Source: Paenibacillus mucilaginosus 3016 (GTDB lineage Bacteria; Bacillota; Bacilli; Paenibacillales; NBRC-103111). Taken from it: a stretch of 64,000 nucleotides of DNA. The notes below the pieces were generated by a model. It was not told the DNA's origin. It saw only the letters and a list, made by a program, of their open reading frames with translations, and ran no database searches. The stretch is taken from positions 3,924,001 through 3,988,000 of the forward strand of contig NC_016935.1 of assembly GCF_000250655.1 (NCBI RefSeq), in the 5' to 3' direction. Below, piece after piece: positions 26,378 to 34,516 of this stretch; the first letter of the stretch is position 1, and every line of letters begins with the position of its first letter. A program made the translations under genes and the position numbers.

Positions 26378-26497
26378 GCCCCGATGCGCGTCCTAACCGA
26401 CGGCACGCCTTTGTCCGGAATCGTGCGAAGCAGGTTGTTTGCATGCGATATCCTTTTCTATTCGAGTCAGAAGATACAGGAGAGGTGAAGAGAAGCG

Positions 26498-28801
26498 ATG
26501 GCAATCGAGATCAATAAAGAGGTCAGTACAGGTACGGTCGAGCAGCGGATGGTGTATGAGTCCGGCAACGAGATGGCGGCTTACGCGGCTCACCAGATCA
26601 ACTATCATGTGATGGGGTATTTTCCAATCTCCCCGTCGACTGAGGTCGCCCAGTTCCTTGACCTGATGAAAGCGAACGGCCAGCATGACATCAAGCTGAT
26701 CCCGGCCGACGGCGAGCACGGCTCCGCGGGGATCTGCTACGGTGCTTCCACGGCCGGCGGACGCGTGTTCAACGCGACCTCGGCGAACGGCTACCTGTAT
26801 ATGCTCGAGCAGATGCCCGTGCAGTCCGGCACCCGGTTCCCGATGGTCATGAACCTCGTCTGCCGCTCGGTGTCCGGTCCGCTCAACATCCACGGCGACC
26901 ACTCCGACCTGTACTATGCGCTGAATACGGGCTGGCCGATCCTCATGTGCCGCGACCCGCAGGCCGTCTATGACATGAACATCATGGCGATCAAGCTGGC
27001 GGAGGATCCCGAAGTACGCCTGCCGGTCATCGTAGCGTCGGACGGGTACTTCACGTCCCACCAGAAGCGCCGGGTTCAGACCTTCGCGCACAAGTCGGAT
27101 GTGCATGCGTTCATCGGCGAGCAGCCGAAACAGTTCCCGCACGTGCTCGACCGCAACAACCCGATCACCGTCGGCCCTTACATGAACGAGCCGGATTACA
27201 TCAACAACTGCTACCAGCAGTCCCAGGCGATGTATAAAGCGGGCGAGGTGTTCGACCGCATCCAGCAGGAGTACAAGGTGCTGACCGGCCGCGAGTACCC
27301 GATCCTTGACCTGTATCGGATGGAGGACGCGGAGGTGGCCGTGTTCCTGATGAACTCCGCTTCAGAGATCATCAAGGATGTCGTGGACCAGCTGCGCGCT
27401 CAAGGCATCAAGGCGGGCTCGATCGCCCCGAACATGATCCGCCCGTTCCCGGCGAAGCAGATCGCCGAGGCGCTGAAGAATGTCAAGGCCGTGACGATCG
27501 GCGACCGTGCGGATTCCTACGGCGCCCATGGCGGGAACATGACGCTCGAGATCAAGGCGGCGCTGTTCACCGAAGGCAACCGGCATACGCAGGTCGTCTC
27601 CCGCGTGTACGGCCTCGGCGGCAAGGACTTCTACGCGGAAGACGGCCACGCGTTCTTCGAGCTGGCGATCGAGGCGGCGAACGCCGGCCAGGTGAATGTG
27701 CCGTTCGACTACTACGGCCACACGCCGGGCGACCCGTCGAAGCGGCCGGAGCGCGTGCTGGAGCCGATGCGCTACGAGGACCTGAAGACCGGACTCATCA
27801 CGGTCAACAAGGATGAAGCCACCGGCCAGCTGAAGGTCAAGGTGCCTCCGCTGCGCAGCCTCACGAAGAAGCCGAAGCGGCTGGCTCCGGGGCACGGCGC
27901 CTGTCCGGGGTGCGGGATTTTCTCCGGGCTCGAGCTTTTCTTCAAGGGCATCGAAGGCGACATCGTAGCGCTGTTCCACACGGGCTGCGCGATGGTCGTC
28001 ACCACCGGCTATCCGTACTCCTCGCACAAGGCGACGTACATCCACAACCTCTTCCAGAGCGGGGCGGCTACGCTGTCCGGTGTCGTGGAGATGTTCTGGG
28101 AGCGCAAGCGGCGCGGCGAGCTCGACCACCTGAACCTGCCGGATGACTTCACCTTCGTCATGATCACCGGCGACGGCGGCATGGACATCGGGATGGGGCC
28201 GGCGATCGGCGCGGCACTGCGCAACCACAAGATGATCATCCTCGAGTACGATAACGAGGGCTATATGAACACCGGGGCGCAGCTGTCGTACTCGACGCCG
28301 CTCGGCCACCGGACTTCGACGTCCAACGTCGGCAAGCACCAGGGCGGCAAGCTGTTCCACCACAAGGATACGCCGCAGATCATGGCGTCGACGAACATTC
28401 CTTACGTGTTCACGGGCAGCGAGGCGAACCCGCAGGACCTGCTGAAGAAAGCCGCCAAGGCCCAGTACTATGCGCAGAACGAAGGACTCGTCTACGGGAA
28501 GATCCTGATCACGTGCCCGCTGAACTGGCTCTCCGAGGAGCAGATCGGGCAGACCCTGATCGACCAGGCGGTGAACTCCTGCTTCTTCCCGCTCTATGAG
28601 ATCGAGAACGGCGTGACGACGATCACCTACAATCCGGAGGAGAAGAGCAAGCGGATCCCGGTCGGCGAGTGGCTGAAGAACATGGGCAAAACCAAGCACA
28701 TGACCAAACCCGAATACGCCGAGGCGCTGCTCTCCTTCGAGAACGAAGTGGAACGCCGCTGGAAACGTCTGAAGGCCAAGCACGAGCATCCGGACCTCTA
28801 A
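26498..28801 (+). CDS. 2-oxoacid:ferredoxin oxidoreductase, fused alpha and beta subunits
   Basis: This 767-aa cytoplasmic protein has the alpha-type pyrimidine-binding domain first (GNEMAAYAAHQINYHVMGYFPISPSTE is its opening region, shown as GNEMAAYAA and PISPSTE), then the transketolase C-like domain, and from about residue 460 the TPP-binding beta domain. The beta part has HGACPGCG (about 466-473), HTGCAMVV, the TPP/Mg motif GDGGMDIG (about 558) and EYDNEGYMNTG. The beta domain's own cluster cysteines are partly seen in CPGC. A GGAGAGGTG site precedes the ATG, 120 bases after the gamma-delta gene. An alpha-beta fusion paired with a gamma-delta fusion is an uncommon subunit arrangement. Confidence 0.9.
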   Translation: MAIEINKEVSTGTVEQRMVYESGNEMAAYAAHQINYHVMGYFPISPSTEVAQFLDLMKANGQHDIKLIPADGEHGSAGICYGASTAGGRVFNATSANGYLYMLEQMPVQSGTRFPMVMNLVCRSVSGPLNIHGDHSDLYYALNTGWPILMCRDPQAVYDMNIMAIKLAEDPEVRLPVIVASDGYFTSHQKRRVQTFAHKSDVHAFIGEQPKQFPHVLDRNNPITVGPYMNEPDYINNCYQQSQAMYKAGEVFDRIQQEYKVLTGREYPILDLYRMEDAEVAVFLMNSASEIIKDVVDQLRAQGIKAGSIAPNMIRPFPAKQIAEALKNVKAVTIGDRADSYGAHGGNMTLEIKAALFTEGNRHTQVVSRVYGLGGKDFYAEDGHAFFELAIEAANAGQVNVPFDYYGHTPGDPSKRPERVLEPMRYEDLKTGLITVNKDEATGQLKVKVPPLRSLTKKPKRLAPGHGACPGCGIFSGLELFFKGIEGDIVALFHTGCAMVVTTGYPYSSHKATYIHNLFQSGAATLSGVVEMFWERKRRGELDHLNLPDDFTFVMITGDGGMDIGMGPAIGAALRNHKMIILEYDNEGYMNTGAQLSYSTPLGHRTSTSNVGKHQGGKLFHHKDTPQIMASTNIPYVFTGSEANPQDLLKKAAKAQYYAQNEGLVYGKILITCPLNWLSEEQIGQTLIDQAVNSCFFPLYEIENGVTTITYNPEEKSKRIPVGEWLKNMGKTKHMTKPEYAEALLSFENEVERRWKRLKAKHEHPDL

Positions 28802-28817
28802 GGCACGCCAAGTCCAC

Positions 28818-28857
28818 GGCGCAAACTCCTCCACCGAGGGGCTTGCGCCTTTCTTTT
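28818..28857 (+). terminator. Intrinsic terminator after the alpha-beta gene
   Basis: The stem GGCGCAA (28818-28824) pairs with TTGCGCC (28843-28849) and is followed by TTTCTTTT. It may attenuate rather than fully block transcription into the two small downstream genes. Confidence 0.8.
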
Positions 28858-28892
28858 GAACAATCCCGGCAAAAGACGAAAGGGGGAGGCCC

Positions 28893-29204
28893 ATGCCGTA
28901 TGTACTGCGCCACAAGGAGACCGGCGAGATCGCCGCGAGCCTGCAAAAAAACCACTATGATCTCGTCTACTACGGCGTAAAGCAGTGGCCCGGCGAGAAA
29001 GAGGCGCTCGAAGCGATGGCGGCTTACCTCGAAGCGGAATGCTTCCCGGAGCCGGACCGCTGGGAAGCGCTGCATGTCCGCGAGGAGCGTGCGAAGGTCA
29101 TGAACGTGAAGCTGAAGAACAACCCGTCTCTCCGGCTGTTCATGGAGGCGGAAGGAACCTTGACCGTTCAGGCCGACGAAGGCCCGCAGGAGACCGTATC
29201 CTAG
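28893..29204 (+). CDS. Uncharacterised 103-aa protein downstream of the oxidoreductase
   Basis: The ORF has a strong AAGGGGGAGG binding site before ATG 28893 and codon use like its neighbours, so it is probably real. It is soluble, mixed alpha/beta, with an N-terminal YVLRHKETGEIAA and no signal peptide, membrane segment or Cys-rich motif (one Cys). No family is recognised. It sits between the oxidoreductase operon and another unknown gene of the same orientation. Confidence 0.7.
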   Translation: MPYVLRHKETGEIAASLQKNHYDLVYYGVKQWPGEKEALEAMAAYLEAECFPEPDRWEALHVREERAKVMNVKLKNNPSLRLFMEAEGTLTVQADEGPQETVS

Positions 29205-29226
29205 AGAGGGGAGCAGATGCCAGGAC

Positions 29227-29754
29227 ATGGAGCAGAATCCTTTTATGAGCTATGAATCCGCCTTGGGGACACCCGGGGCACTGGAAGCGTTCCGCAGGGA
29301 GATGACCGAGGAAGGCTTCACCCCGTTCCGCCTGTTCCTCGAAGGCTTCCGGGAGCGGCTGAAGACGTTCGGGGACGGGGAGACGGAGCGGGTGCGCGAC
29401 CTCCTCGACACGGCGAAGGGGCTGTTCCCTGAGCCGCGCGTATTCAGTCCTTCGTGGGCTCTGGTGTGGGACGAGTTCGAAGGCATCCTCACCACCAAAA
29501 GCGCGGTGCTCGCCTCGATCCCGCAAGAGAAGCGGGATGGCGAATGGCAGATCATCCTCGACAACCCGTTCACGAACACGGATCTGGTGTGCTACCCCGG
29601 CATGACGTTCATGAACGCCGCTTATATGTATGCCTACTTCCGGACTGATCTCAAGCAGAATGAGTACCTTCGTCTGCAAAAGGTAGCGACCCTGATCATT
29701 ACCCAGGGCGGCGAGGAGCTCGGTTTGGTAACGGCAAGCCAAGAAGACCGCTGA
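29227..29754 (+). CDS. Uncharacterised 175-aa protein
   Basis: The protein is soluble, Glu/Phe-rich and has an aromatic central region (PSWALVWDEFEG, then CYPGMTFMNAAYMYAYFRTD). No family is recognised. GAGGGGAG lies about 14 bases before ATG 29227, so ATG 29245 could be the real start. Its TGA forms part of a terminator stem that is split by an insertion element directly after it; the coding sequence itself is intact. The unknown gene at 28893 precedes it closely, suggesting a two-gene unit. Confidence 0.7.
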   Translation: MEQNPFMSYESALGTPGALEAFRREMTEEGFTPFRLFLEGFRERLKTFGDGETERVRDLLDTAKGLFPEPRVFSPSWALVWDEFEGILTTKSAVLASIPQEKRDGEWQIILDNPFTNTDLVCYPGMTFMNAAYMYAYFRTDLKQNEYLRLQKVATLIITQGGEELGLVTASQEDR

Positions 29755-29758
29755 GGGT
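29755..29758 (+). repeat. Target-site duplication GGGT, left copy
   Basis: GGGT abuts the left inverted repeat of the insertion element; the identical right copy is at 31455-31458. Together they fix the element's borders. Confidence 0.75.
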
Positions 29759-29811
29759 TCGAGGCCACTGAAGAACTTACGCTTTTTCCTCAGGAGCCTC
29801 GTATAAGTCAT

Positions 29812-29856
29812 AAAAAAGCCATCTACCCCCATTTTTAGGGTCAGATGGCGTTTTTT
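29812..29856 (-). terminator. Bidirectional terminator at the transposase 3' end
   Basis: GCCATCT with adjoining ACCC pairs with GGGT-C-AGATGGC around a short A/T loop. A runs on one side and T runs on the other make it usable from both directions. It lies between the transposase stop and the left end of the element. Confidence 0.75.
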
Positions 29857-29890
29857 ATAGGCTTAAAATTGGTCTGCTCGATACGTTTTT

Positions 29891-31372
29891 TCAATCTACC
29901 AGCTTCAGTATACGCTTAAGATTTACAGCGAATATGGCCATTGCACCTTGCATTTCTATGCCAATCAGACCCGAAGATGTGGCAACATCATACCCGTGTC
30001 TATGTTTGAGTTCGCTGTTTTTCGCTTCGATCTTGTAGCGCTCTTTGGATTTCGCCTTGAAATATTCCGTTTCCTGGAACGCCATCTGTTCCGCGTGTTC
30101 ATCAGATTTAATCGTTACGGAATAAGTTTTACTCTTGGCGCCTTCTTTGTAACAGCCCTCCTTGAGCGGACAGCTCTTGCAGATCTCTACGTCAAAATAA
30201 TAGGTATCCTGTTGGTTTTTACCGACGCCTTTTTTGCCTTGCCGGGCCTTTCGAGTCGCCATGTGACCAGCCGGGCATACGTACATGCCGGCATCTTTGT
30301 TGAATAGAAATTCCTCTTCTTTCTTACGGCTGCCTTGCGTGATCAGCGGATTGAGTTTTGCTACAAGTTCAATCTCATTGTTCGTTGTGTACAAAATATT
30401 ATCCTTCTCGGAGTAGGCGGTATCGCCAATGACGGTCTTAACTTGCATTCCTGCTGCATTGCTTTTTTCGATGAGCGTCTGCAGCTGCTTGCCGTCATTC
30501 TTCTCGCCTGTTGTAATGACAGCTGCCGTTATGATGCGCTCCTCCGTCATGGCCAGATGAGTTTTATATCCAAAGAATGCAGAATCGGCGCTTTTATGTC
30601 CCACTCGAGCATCCGGATCCGCCGTTAGACGAAGCTGTTCGATGTCATCCTCCACCGTTTCCTTCAGCAGGTGTAACGGATTCAAAACCTTTGGTACTTG
30701 CGCGATCCCGGATTCCAACTCGATGAAGGTCACAAGCTTTTGACAATACTCGATTTCGTCTTCGAGTACGTCGCTCGTGTTCTTTGCGGGCATTTTGGCT
30801 TTGAGCGATTCATCCATCGTGTAAACGGACTTTCGCAGCTTTCGTGCACGGTCTCGCAGAATTTCTAGCGGCGACTTCTGATTGTAGCGCGCTTTTGTAT
30901 GCGTAGCGTCGACGATTATGGAGTTGCTCTTCAGGATTTTCAGTTCGATAGCGAGGTCTACCGTCTTACCAATGAGCATGTCCAATAAGTTGATGTCTTT
31001 GAGCCGCAGTTTGCGGAATTTTGTCAGAGAACTCGGGTCGATGACCGGATCCTCCGGTGCCATGCCCAGGAAATACTTAAACGACAGGTCATACTTAGAA
31101 CGCTCGACAATATCTACGTCAGATAGTTCAAAGATGGCTTTCAGCAACAAATATTTAAACATTCTGATGGGGTCAATGGCGTTACGTCCGTTGTCCAAAC
31201 AATATTTTGTCTGCAGTTCTTCAAAGATAAAAGTGAAGTCCACCAGTTCGTTAATTTGACGGAGCATGTTGTCCTTCGGCACGACGATATCATACAGAGC
31301 CGCGTAAGGGCTCAGAACCAAGCTTTGTTGTTGTTGAATCATCCGTCTCACCCGCTTTTCGAGATGACTCAA
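29891..31372 (-). CDS. IS1182-family transposase
   Basis: This 493-aa DDE transposase has the N-terminal DUF772-like domain and catalytic acids in VDATHTKARYN, IGDTAYSEKDN and the late ERYKIEAKNSELKHR. A zinc-like cluster CPAGH and CKSCPLKEGCY lies before the final acid. The frame is intact. Its lower GC and different codon use compared with flanking genes are consistent with a recently acquired element. Confidence 0.95.
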   Translation of the reverse strand: MSHLEKRVRRMIQQQQSLVLSPYAALYDIVVPKDNMLRQINELVDFTFIFEELQTKYCLDNGRNAIDPIRMFKYLLLKAIFELSDVDIVERSKYDLSFKYFLGMAPEDPVIDPSSLTKFRKLRLKDINLLDMLIGKTVDLAIELKILKSNSIIVDATHTKARYNQKSPLEILRDRARKLRKSVYTMDESLKAKMPAKNTSDVLEDEIEYCQKLVTFIELESGIAQVPKVLNPLHLLKETVEDDIEQLRLTADPDARVGHKSADSAFFGYKTHLAMTEERIITAAVITTGEKNDGKQLQTLIEKSNAAGMQVKTVIGDTAYSEKDNILYTTNNEIELVAKLNPLITQGSRKKEEEFLFNKDAGMYVCPAGHMATRKARQGKKGVGKNQQDTYYFDVEICKSCPLKEGCYKEGAKSKTYSVTIKSDEHAEQMAFQETEYFKAKSKERYKIEAKNSELKHRHGYDVATSSGLIGIEMQGAMAIFAVNLKRILKLVD

Positions 31373-31381
31373 TTATACGTC

Positions 31382-31429
31382 AAAAAAAGCACAGCCTCTT
31401 CAATTTTCTTGAAGGGCTGTGCTTTTTTT
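31382..31429. terminator. Bidirectional terminator at the right end of the insertion element
   Basis: GCACAGCC (31389-31396) pairs with GGCTGTGC (31415-31422), flanked by seven A and seven T. It lies just inside the right inverted repeat and would stop incoming transcription from either side. Confidence 0.8.
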
Positions 31430-31454
31430 AGACGGACTTTTTCAGTGGCCTCGA

Positions 31455-31458
31455 GGGT
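31455..31458 (+). repeat. Target-site duplication GGGT, right copy
   Basis: Matches 29755-29758 and abuts the right inverted repeat. Confidence 0.75.
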
Positions 31459-31572
31459 TCAGCGGTCTTTTTGGGCTCTGTCGGGGCATACGGACTCTCA
31501 TTGTGCTATAGGGCAGGAAGGGCGAAGGCTGGGGACAAAAGGGGCGTCCAACCTGCCCTGTCGGCTGATCTG

Positions 31573-31980
31573 CTAGAGCGAAAGTCCGCTGTGGCTGCTG
31601 CTGACCTCAAGCCTGCGGCTCGGGGGGCGGAGCAGGTACGAGGCGATGACCAGCACGAGAAACACCAGCGGGCCGGCGATAGCTGCAGCACCGTCTCCCG
31701 CGAGCAGATGCGACGCCGCTGCACCGGTGAGCGCGAAGGTAAAGCCTGCGTACGCCCACTCCTTCAAGCGCGGAAAGCCGGGGATGACGATGGCGACGGC
31801 GCCCAGCAGCTTGAAGACGCCGAGAATGACGGCAAAGTAGGCCGGATAGCCGAGGTGGGCGAGGGCACTGATGGCCTGCGGATGCCGCATCACGTGAAGC
31901 GTACCGCCGATCACAAAGCTCGCCGGGCCCAAGATTGTAGTGACCCAGTAGGCGATAAGTTTGATTTTGCTGTTGTTCAT
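31573..31980 (-). CDS. DoxX-family membrane protein
   Basis: This 135-aa protein has four hydrophobic segments and the DoxX-like second region HLGYPAYFAVILGVFKLLGAVAIVIPGF. ATG 31980 is preferred because GAGGAGCG lies upstream and the extra N-terminus from 32034 is charged and non-conserved. Related small proteins are often tied to redox or quinone functions, but no partner is visible here. Confidence 0.82.
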   Translation of the reverse strand: MNNSKIKLIAYWVTTILGPASFVIGGTLHVMRHPQAISALAHLGYPAYFAVILGVFKLLGAVAIVIPGFPRLKEWAYAGFTFALTGAAASHLLAGDGAAAIAGPLVFLVLVIASYLLRPPSRRLEVSSSHSGLSL

Positions 31981-32355
31981 AGAATTACGCTCCTCTTCGT
32001 CAGGTGTAGAACCGGTGCGGCCGCTCTGCTTCATTCGTGCGTCGGCCGGATCTTTATGTAGTAACTGTACCGCATGCGGAGCTGCCGGGGCTTCTTCTGG
32101 ATTGCGGTGTTGATTTTGTCCCTACATCTCTATGCCAGGCCAAGGCTTCCAAGTACTGGGCCGCTGAGTCTGACGGAGGTGGCGAATGATTAAGATAGTG
32201 TTACACTGCCGCTCATGCTAAAATATGGATAAAAAACCAAAGGTGGACGTTATGAAGCTCTATTTTTAGGGAGAGGAGTGATGTGGTATGAAGAGCAATG
32301 TATCGAAAGCAGCAGGTGGAGGAGCAGGTAAGGGCTAACACAGAGGAATGCACCC
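31981..32355. other. Intergenic stretch with gene debris
   Basis: No intact gene is seen. A very short frame with a good binding site (AAAGGTGG, then ATG at about 32,253) stops after five codons, and the bases just before 32356 may be what remains of the missing N-terminus of the acetyltransferase that follows. Confidence 0.4.
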
Positions 32356-32652
32356 ATGTATAAGGAAGATGACGCGGTTGGTTTTATTGTTTTTTGTAAT
32401 AGAGCCGACGAGAACGGAAATCACTGGATTCCCGCGCTCATGATCGATGAGAAGCATCAAGGAAGGGGATACGGCAGGGCGGCAATGGAGCAGCTGATTG
32501 AACTTCTCTGTGACATGAACGCAACCCGGCTGATGATCGGGCACCGGCCCCAGAACGAGGCTGCAGGGGGATTGTATGAATCGCTGGGGTTCAAGAAGGT
32601 CAGTGAAGAACCGGTGGACGGGGAGATCATTCGACTACTTCAAATTCCGTAA
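32356..32652 (+). pseudogene. GNAT acetyltransferase, N-terminally truncated
   Basis: The 98 aa cover the central and C-terminal part of a spermidine/amino-acid-type GNAT domain: DEKHQGRGYGRAAM is the acetyl-CoA-binding loop and NEAAGGLYESLGFKKV the final strand region. About 50 N-terminal residues of the usual 150 are missing, and no good binding site precedes the ATG. It may be a remnant, or a start further upstream may have been lost by mutation. Confidence 0.6.
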
Positions 32653-32706
32653 TTTTGGCGAAGCTGCTTCCCCCAATTGAAATGCAAATGCAAGGCAGGT
32701 GTGAGA

Positions 32707-32928
32707 ATGTTCATTCTTGAAACGGATCGCTTAGGACTCAGGCCGATGGTTGAGGGGGATGGGCCATCCCTGCATCCGGTATTCTCCGATCCCGAGGTCA
32801 TGCGATATTACCCGGCTCCTTTCACTGAAGAGCTTTATTTTCAAGTAAGATACATACCATCTACACGGGATACAACAGTAAGTGATTTGCAGGAAGGGAT
32901 GAGGAAGATGGGTGAGCGGAGGGAATGA
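32707..32928 (+). pseudogene. RimJ-type GNAT acetyltransferase, N-terminal fragment
   Basis: The frame starts like a RimJ/RimL-type acetyltransferase (FILETDRLGLRPMVEGD, then FSDPEVMRYYPAPFTEE) but loses similarity after about 45 residues and ends at 74 aa without the acetyl-CoA-binding motif. The rest of the gene is absent before the next gene at 32987, so it is a 3'-deleted remnant. Confidence 0.6.
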
Positions 32929-32986
32929 TCGTGTACGATTACATCCTCATTTATTCCGATAAAAGCTGCTCGGGGAGGTCCCCTCA

Positions 32987-33463
32987 ATGAACATCTCCCT
33001 GCAAAAAGCCGTCGAATCCGACGTGGAGCTCATTTTTGACATGCAGGTTCGAGCCTTTCGCCCCCTGCTTGAGAAGTACCGGGACTATGACACCTCTCCG
33101 GCGAACGAGACCGTGGAGCAGGTCAGGGCCCGGATCAGCCAGCCGCAAAGCAGTTATTATCATATCCTGACGGACGGTAAGCCGCTCGGTGCCATTCGTG
33201 TGCTGTGGAGGGAGGAAGGGCGGTACTGGATCTCCCCCATCTTCATCCTGCCCGAATACCAGGGCAGAGGGCTCGCCCAGAGAACGATCGAGCGGATCTG
33301 GGAGCTGTACCCCGAGGCAGCCAGCTGGCAGCTGGCCACGCTCCTGGAGGAAGCACGCAACTGTTATCTGTATGAGAAAATGGGATTCGTCCGAACCGGG
33401 GAGCAGAAGCGGCTGAACGAACGGGCGACCCTGGTTTTCTATCAGAAAGTCTGCTCAAGTTGA
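32987..33463 (+). CDS. GNAT-family N-acetyltransferase
   Basis: This 158-aa protein has a complete GNAT fold with acetyl-CoA-binding loop ILPEYQGRGLAQRTI and the late NCYLYEKMGFVRTGE. GGGGAGG lies 8 bases before the ATG. The substrate is unknown. It is the only intact member of a group of three adjacent acetyltransferase genes. Confidence 0.85.
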   Translation: MNISLQKAVESDVELIFDMQVRAFRPLLEKYRDYDTSPANETVEQVRARISQPQSSYYHILTDGKPLGAIRVLWREEGRYWISPIFILPEYQGRGLAQRTIERIWELYPEAASWQLATLLEEARNCYLYEKMGFVRTGEQKRLNERATLVFYQKVCSS

Positions 33464-33494
33464 AGCGACTTGTCACTGCACCATACAACGAAAC

Positions 33495-33529
33495 AGGAGG
33501 TAGCGGCCGACGGCCGCTTTACGCACATG
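33495..33529 (+). promoter_or_regulatory. Ribosome binding site separated from the start by a GC hairpin
   Basis: AGGAGG (33495-33500) is followed by a perfect GCGGCC-GAC-GGCCGC hairpin (33503-33517) and ATG 33527. The linear distance of 26 bases is too long for normal initiation, but folding the hairpin would bring it to 11. Confidence 0.4.
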
Positions 33530-34399
33530 AATGACCGAACACTCAAAGTGCCGCAGGGCTTAACGGCAGACTCACAGACGCAGTCGTTTTTAAAGCTGAA
33601 AGGGCTGTCGGTTATTGAATCCTGTACGCTGACCGTAAATAAACAAGGCTCGATGTATTTGGAGGACCATCTGGTGCTGGTCGTGAACCGCGGCAATTAC
33701 AGAATCCGGTACGGAGAACAGCAGTTTACCGTTCGTCCGGGCCAAATGGTGCTCCTCCATAAAGCCATTGCCGTGCAGTACGAAAAGTTCGGCGATCCGG
33801 ATGATTTGCTTCTCGAATATATGATGTTTTTTCTGAAGGATGACCTGCTGTCCGACTATATGAAGACGGCGAATCTTTCGGCGCTTCGGCCGAGTGCGCA
33901 CGCTCCGGTCTCCATCATACCGGTCACGGAACGGTTGAAAAAATACGTGGAATCGCTGAAGCCGTACTTCAACGAACCGGAAAGAATCGAAGGGGAGCTG
34001 GTCCGGCTCAAGCTGCTGGAGCTGTTGTTTGACGTGGCCGATGCCGATTCGGAGTTTTTGTGCCAGATTCTGCAGCTGAGACGGCGCAGCGATACGAGTA
34101 TTGCGGCGGTCATGGAAGAAAACTGGATGAATCCGGTATCGATCAACGATTTGGCGTACTTGTCGGGGAGAAGCGTATCGAGCTTCAAACGGGAATTTCA
34201 GACGATGTACAACAGTCCCCCGTCCCAATGGCTCCGCGAGCGGCGTTTGGAAAAAGCGAAAGAATTGCTCGCCAAATCGTCGATGTCGGTCACGGATGTA
34301 TGTTTTACTACAGGCTTCGAGAACGTCGCGCACTTTTCCAAGACGTTCAAAAAGCGTTTCGGCTTCCCGCCTTCCTCGATCAGGCAGCAATCGGTCTAA
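33527..34399 (+). CDS. AraC-family transcriptional regulator
   Basis: This 290-aa protein has an N-terminal cupin-like sensor domain (LVLVVNRGNYRIRYGEQQFTV region with RPGQMVLLHKA) and a C-terminal AraC DNA-binding domain with two helix-turn-helix units (INDLAYLSGRSVSSFKREF and VTDVCFTTGFENVAHFSKTF). The longer frame from TTG 33470 is rejected because its start has no binding site. It probably controls the SDR gene directly downstream, 117 bases away. Confidence 0.9.
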   Translation: MNDRTLKVPQGLTADSQTQSFLKLKGLSVIESCTLTVNKQGSMYLEDHLVLVVNRGNYRIRYGEQQFTVRPGQMVLLHKAIAVQYEKFGDPDDLLLEYMMFFLKDDLLSDYMKTANLSALRPSAHAPVSIIPVTERLKKYVESLKPYFNEPERIEGELVRLKLLELLFDVADADSEFLCQILQLRRRSDTSIAAVMEENWMNPVSINDLAYLSGRSVSSFKREFQTMYNSPPSQWLRERRLEKAKELLAKSSMSVTDVCFTTGFENVAHFSKTFKKRFGFPPSSIRQQSV

Positions 34400-34516
34400 T
34401 TGAGCCGAAATGACAAATAAACTGAACCGTACGGCAAAGTGGGGCGCGCATGGTCCTGTTATTCTTAACTCATCGGTCGGTCACTTACCATAAAGATGAG
34501 AAGGGAAGAATGGACA

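Larger units (their letters stand above)
29759..31454 (-). mobile_element. IS1182-family insertion sequence (1,696 bp)
   Basis: The element is bounded by 19-base imperfect inverted repeats (29759-29777 and 31436-31454, 17 of 19 matching, outer end TCGAGGCCACTGAA) and by GGGT duplications. It carries one transposase gene on the minus strand and an intrinsic terminator near each end. The transposase is full length and undamaged, so the element may still be active. It is inserted in the loop of a terminator hairpin. Confidence 0.85.
29745..31472 (+). terminator. Intrinsic terminator of the 29227 gene, split in its loop by the insertion element
   Basis: The left arm AGACCGCTGA (29745-29754, containing the stop codon) pairs perfectly with TCAGCGGTCT (31459-31468), which runs into five T (31468-31472). 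Removing the element and one copy of GGGT restores a 10-base stem with a GGGT tetraloop. As the sequence stands, the two arms are 1.7 kb apart and cannot work as a terminator. Confidence 0.8.

Noticed and set aside
29745-29777. Longer inverted repeats for the insertion element including GACCGCTGA
   Set aside because: The outer complementary bases belong to the host terminator stem; GGGT is in the same orientation at both ends and so marks the target duplication.
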